From CAWBRT01 sp963832785 (lineage in GTDB: Bacteria; Acidobacteriota; Terriglobia; Terriglobales; Acidobacteriaceae), in NCBI GenBank assembly GCA_963832785.1, contig CAWHVF010000005.1, positions 2,046,001 through 2,110,000 on the forward strand: DNA of 64,000 nt, written 5' to 3'. Positions 62,253 through 64,000 of this stretch are shown here, in pieces. The notes beneath the pieces are model-generated. The model was not told the origin of the DNA. It ran no database searches and saw only the letters and a list, made by a program, of their open reading frames with translations. Position numbers and translations under genes: made by a program. The stretch's first letter is position 1; each line of letters begins with the position of its first letter.

Positions 62253-62395
62253 AGTAGTGGGTCAATTTGAATTTCCACAACAATGGGTGCCCCACGTCCC
62301 GCCCTGTTTTTGGGCTGACGTGGGGCCAATTCCCCAGGTTAGCGCCGAAAAGCGCGGCGCGGAACCTGGGGCACCCTTCAAATTGACCCACTACC
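62253..62395 (+). mobile_element. MITE copy E (143 bp, 8-bp TSD)
   Basis: Ends AGTAGTGGGTCAATTTGAA and TTCAAATTGACCCACTACC. The perfect duplication AAATCAAA lies at 62245-62252 and 62396-62403. It sits inside the operon, between the creatininase-like gene and the aldolase gene, and could affect transcription through its hairpins. Confidence 0.95.
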
Positions 62396-62443
62396 AAATC
62401 AAAAATCTTAAAATGGTGTGCCTCTTTGGTGAAGGAGGGCTTT

Positions 62444-63064
62444 GTGAGTACAGGGACAGTCAAGAACGCTGATCCGGTGGTAGCTGAGTTCGCCGAAGAA
62501 CTAACCGCGATTTGCCGGAAATGTTTTCAGCGGGGGCTGGTCGGCGGCGCCGGCGGCAACATCAGCGTACGCATAAAAGGACGGGAAGAGGCGCTCATAT
62601 CGGCTACCGGCGTCTCGCTGGGCGACATGACCCCCGCCACCATCGTGCGCGTGGATTTCGCCAACAAGGTGCTGGAAGCATACGATGGATGCCGGCCGTC
62701 GAAGGAGACCGGCTTCCACACCTGCATCTACCGGCTGCGCCCGCAGGTGGGCGCGGTGGTGCATCTGCACCCTCCCTTCGCCACCGCCTTTGCGGTCCGG
62801 GGCAAAGAGTTGCCGCTGGTGACCGATGGCGCCGAGGCGAACCTGAAGCACGTGCCGGTGGTCGGCTTCGCGCCTTCAGGCTCGGCCGAATTGCACCGCA
62901 AGATCGAGGAAGGGCTGCGCAACTACCCCGACGCTAAGGCCATCATCATGGAGCGTCACGGCATGTTCACCATGGGCCCGGACCTCACGTCAGCCTACAA
63001 CCTAGCGGACCTGGTCGAGGACACCGCCAAAATCGCGCTGCTGTCGCGGCTCATCCCGGAGTGA
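62444..63064 (+). CDS. Class II aldolase/adducin family protein (fuculose-phosphate aldolase type)
   Basis: 206 residues. The class II aldolase fold shows the substrate loop VGGAGGNISVRIKGREEALIS, the metal ligands in VGAVVHLHPPFATAFA (HxH) and a third histidine in AIIMERHGMFTMGPDLTSAY. Members cleave L-fuculose-1-phosphate and similar sugar phosphates with zinc. The start is GTG 62444, six bases after AAGGAGGG. It is the last gene of the plus-strand catabolic operon and is convergent with trmJ. Confidence 0.9.
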   Translation: MSTGTVKNADPVVAEFAEELTAICRKCFQRGLVGGAGGNISVRIKGREEALISATGVSLGDMTPATIVRVDFANKVLEAYDGCRPSKETGFHTCIYRLRPQVGAVVHLHPPFATAFAVRGKELPLVTDGAEANLKHVPVVGFAPSGSAELHRKIEEGLRNYPDAKAIIMERHGMFTMGPDLTSAYNLADLVEDTAKIALLSRLIPE

Positions 63065-63068
63065 GCAC

Positions 63069-63104
63069 TGAGATTTAAGATTTAAGATTTAAGATTGAAG
63101 ATTG
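63069..63104 (+). repeat. GATTTAA phased repeat
   Basis: Five direct units of the class GATTTAA/GATTGAA with a seven-to-eight-base step follow the aldolase stop. No inverted partner is present here. A CTCCGCGTCCTCTGCGGTTT fragment of the CACAGAG repeat class lies at about 63181-63202. Confidence 0.7.
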
Positions 63105-63210
63105 AGGGTCGAACTCCCCATCCGGCCTCAGTTAATCGGGCAGGGTTTTTGTTTAAGAGCGGAAATTATTTTGATGCGGGCTCCTCCGCGTCCTCTGCGG
63201 TTTGCTTCCC

Positions 63211-63948
63211 CTACTTATCTCCAGATCGCATCTTCCATAAAATCTGCCTCAGCATGCCCATCACGGTATCGGCATCGGCGGCATCCAGGCCCAGGCGGTG
63301 AACCAGGCGGCGCACGTTCTCCTGGCTGGCCGCGGTTTGCGCATGCGGATAGCCGCTGGCGCGCAGCGCCTCCAGCAACGCTGTGGTGATTCGTTCCAAC
63401 TCGCCCGCGGACGCCCTGCCCGCCCCTATGGGCGCGGTGTTGTCCGTGGCGGTTGAATCGCGTGCCAGTTCGTAGAGGCAAACCGCCACTGCCTGGCCCA
63501 GGTTCATCGAGGCATGTTCTTCGCGGGTAGGCAGGCGCAGCAGCCAATGGCAGTGGCTGAGGTCATGATTGGAAAGTCCGCGCTTCTCCGAGCCAAACAG
63601 CAGCGCCACCCGGACTGTTCCTAATTGCCTGCGGATGAGCTGTGCGCCCGGCTCGAGCGGGAGCAAGGGATGGGCCAGTTTGCGATTATGGGCGGCAGTG
63701 GTTCCCACCACCAGCGCACAGTCGGCTACGGCTTCAGCCACGCTGCCGCATTCCTCGGCACTGGCCAGCAGTTCGGAGGCCCCTACGGCGGAGCGCGCCT
63801 CGCGAAAGGCCGCCTCGTAGGGCGCCACCACCCGCAGGCGCGAGAAGCCGAAATTGCTCATGGCGCGGGCGGCCGCGCCCAGATTGAGCGGGTTGCGCGT
63901 GGCCACCAGCACCACGGCCAGACGTTCGAGTTCGGAGGCGCTAGACAA
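63211..63948 (-). CDS. trmJ: tRNA (cytidine/uridine-2'-O-)-methyltransferase TrmJ
   Basis: A 245-residue SPOUT methyltransferase that modifies position 32 of tRNA with S-adenosylmethionine. Motif 1 is RNPLNLGAAARAMSNFGF, motif 2 ALLFGSEKRGLSNHDLSHC and motif 3 EHASMNLGQAVAVCLYEL, all in the first 165 residues. The C-terminal helical extension (VHRLGLDAADADTVMGMLRQ) is typical of TrmJ. The only usable start is TTG 63948, with no strong ribosome site. The remaining 50 bases to the window end hold nothing recognisable. Confidence 0.9.
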   Translation of the reverse strand: MSSASELERLAVVLVATRNPLNLGAAARAMSNFGFSRLRVVAPYEAAFREARSAVGASELLASAEECGSVAEAVADCALVVGTTAAHNRKLAHPLLPLEPGAQLIRRQLGTVRVALLFGSEKRGLSNHDLSHCHWLLRLPTREEHASMNLGQAVAVCLYELARDSTATDNTAPIGAGRASAGELERITTALLEALRASGYPHAQTAASQENVRRLVHRLGLDAADADTVMGMLRQILWKMRSGDK

Positions 63949-64000
63949 TGAATTCAGAGTAATGCACCGGCGATCATGCCCGGTGGAATTCTATTGCAGC

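Overview
The window is 64 kb of high-GC bacterial DNA, most likely from an Acidobacteriota chromosome, possibly a metagenome-derived contig. That placement is inferred from the mix of families: a DUF6599-like envelope protein, an HpnB hopanoid glycosyltransferase, an aldehyde:ferredoxin oxidoreductase, a Lys/Arg/Ala-rich RKRWA-motif protein and a CusF-Sco fusion. There is no rRNA operon to confirm it; the only RNA gene is tRNA-Thr(CGT).

Layout. 1-2.6 kb (minus): alcohol dehydrogenase followed by a split transketolase, cut by the window edge. 3.1-7.8 kb (plus): a complete branched-chain amino acid type ABC transporter, ending against an aldehyde:ferredoxin oxidoreductase (minus). 9.7-11.6 kb: a tandem-receiver response regulator and a divergent secreted TPR protein. 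11.8-18.8 kb (minus): a six-gene catabolic operon (MFS, maleate isomerase-like, PDC-lactonase-like hydrolase, VOC protein, TPP enzyme, MFS). 19-32.8 kb: phosphoesterase (frameshifted), small accessory proteins, HtrA protease, MoaA, a PAS/GAF histidine kinase, a copper chaperone fusion and an alpha/beta hydrolase. 33-37.8 kb: an electron-transfer-flavoprotein operon (etfB, two small membrane proteins, etfA, a decayed four-helix-bundle gene, ETF-quinone oxidoreductase). 40.6-48 kb: dnaB, hydroxypyruvate isomerase and alaS, separated by a repeat-rich stretch with a REP-associated transposase. 48.4-55.3 kb: cell-wall and envelope genes plus tRNA-Thr. 55.4-58.3 kb: hpnB and a DASS transporter. 58.7-63.1 kb: UPF0261, alcohol dehydrogenase, creatininase-like protein and class II aldolase, apparently another catabolic operon. 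The window closes with trmJ.

The strongest unexplained signal is repetitive. A 141-143 bp palindromic element with 19-bp terminal inverted repeats occurs five times (one copy shortened). Four copies have perfect 8-bp target-site duplications and the fifth an imperfect one, so this is a recently mobile MITE. Independently, a REP-associated tyrosine transposase (RAYT) is flanked by exactly inverted REPs and an array of four ~95-bp units, and a REPIN-like element 4 kb away shares the same GTGGAAGC head. Other intergenic blocks consist of phased 7-8 nt units in inverted arrangement; one pair frames the decayed four-helix-bundle gene inside the ETF operon.

Single-base frameshifts interrupt livF, the phosphoesterase, the four-helix-bundle gene and even alaS. 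Because alaS is essential, some of these may be sequence errors, and the broken genes should be read with that in mind.
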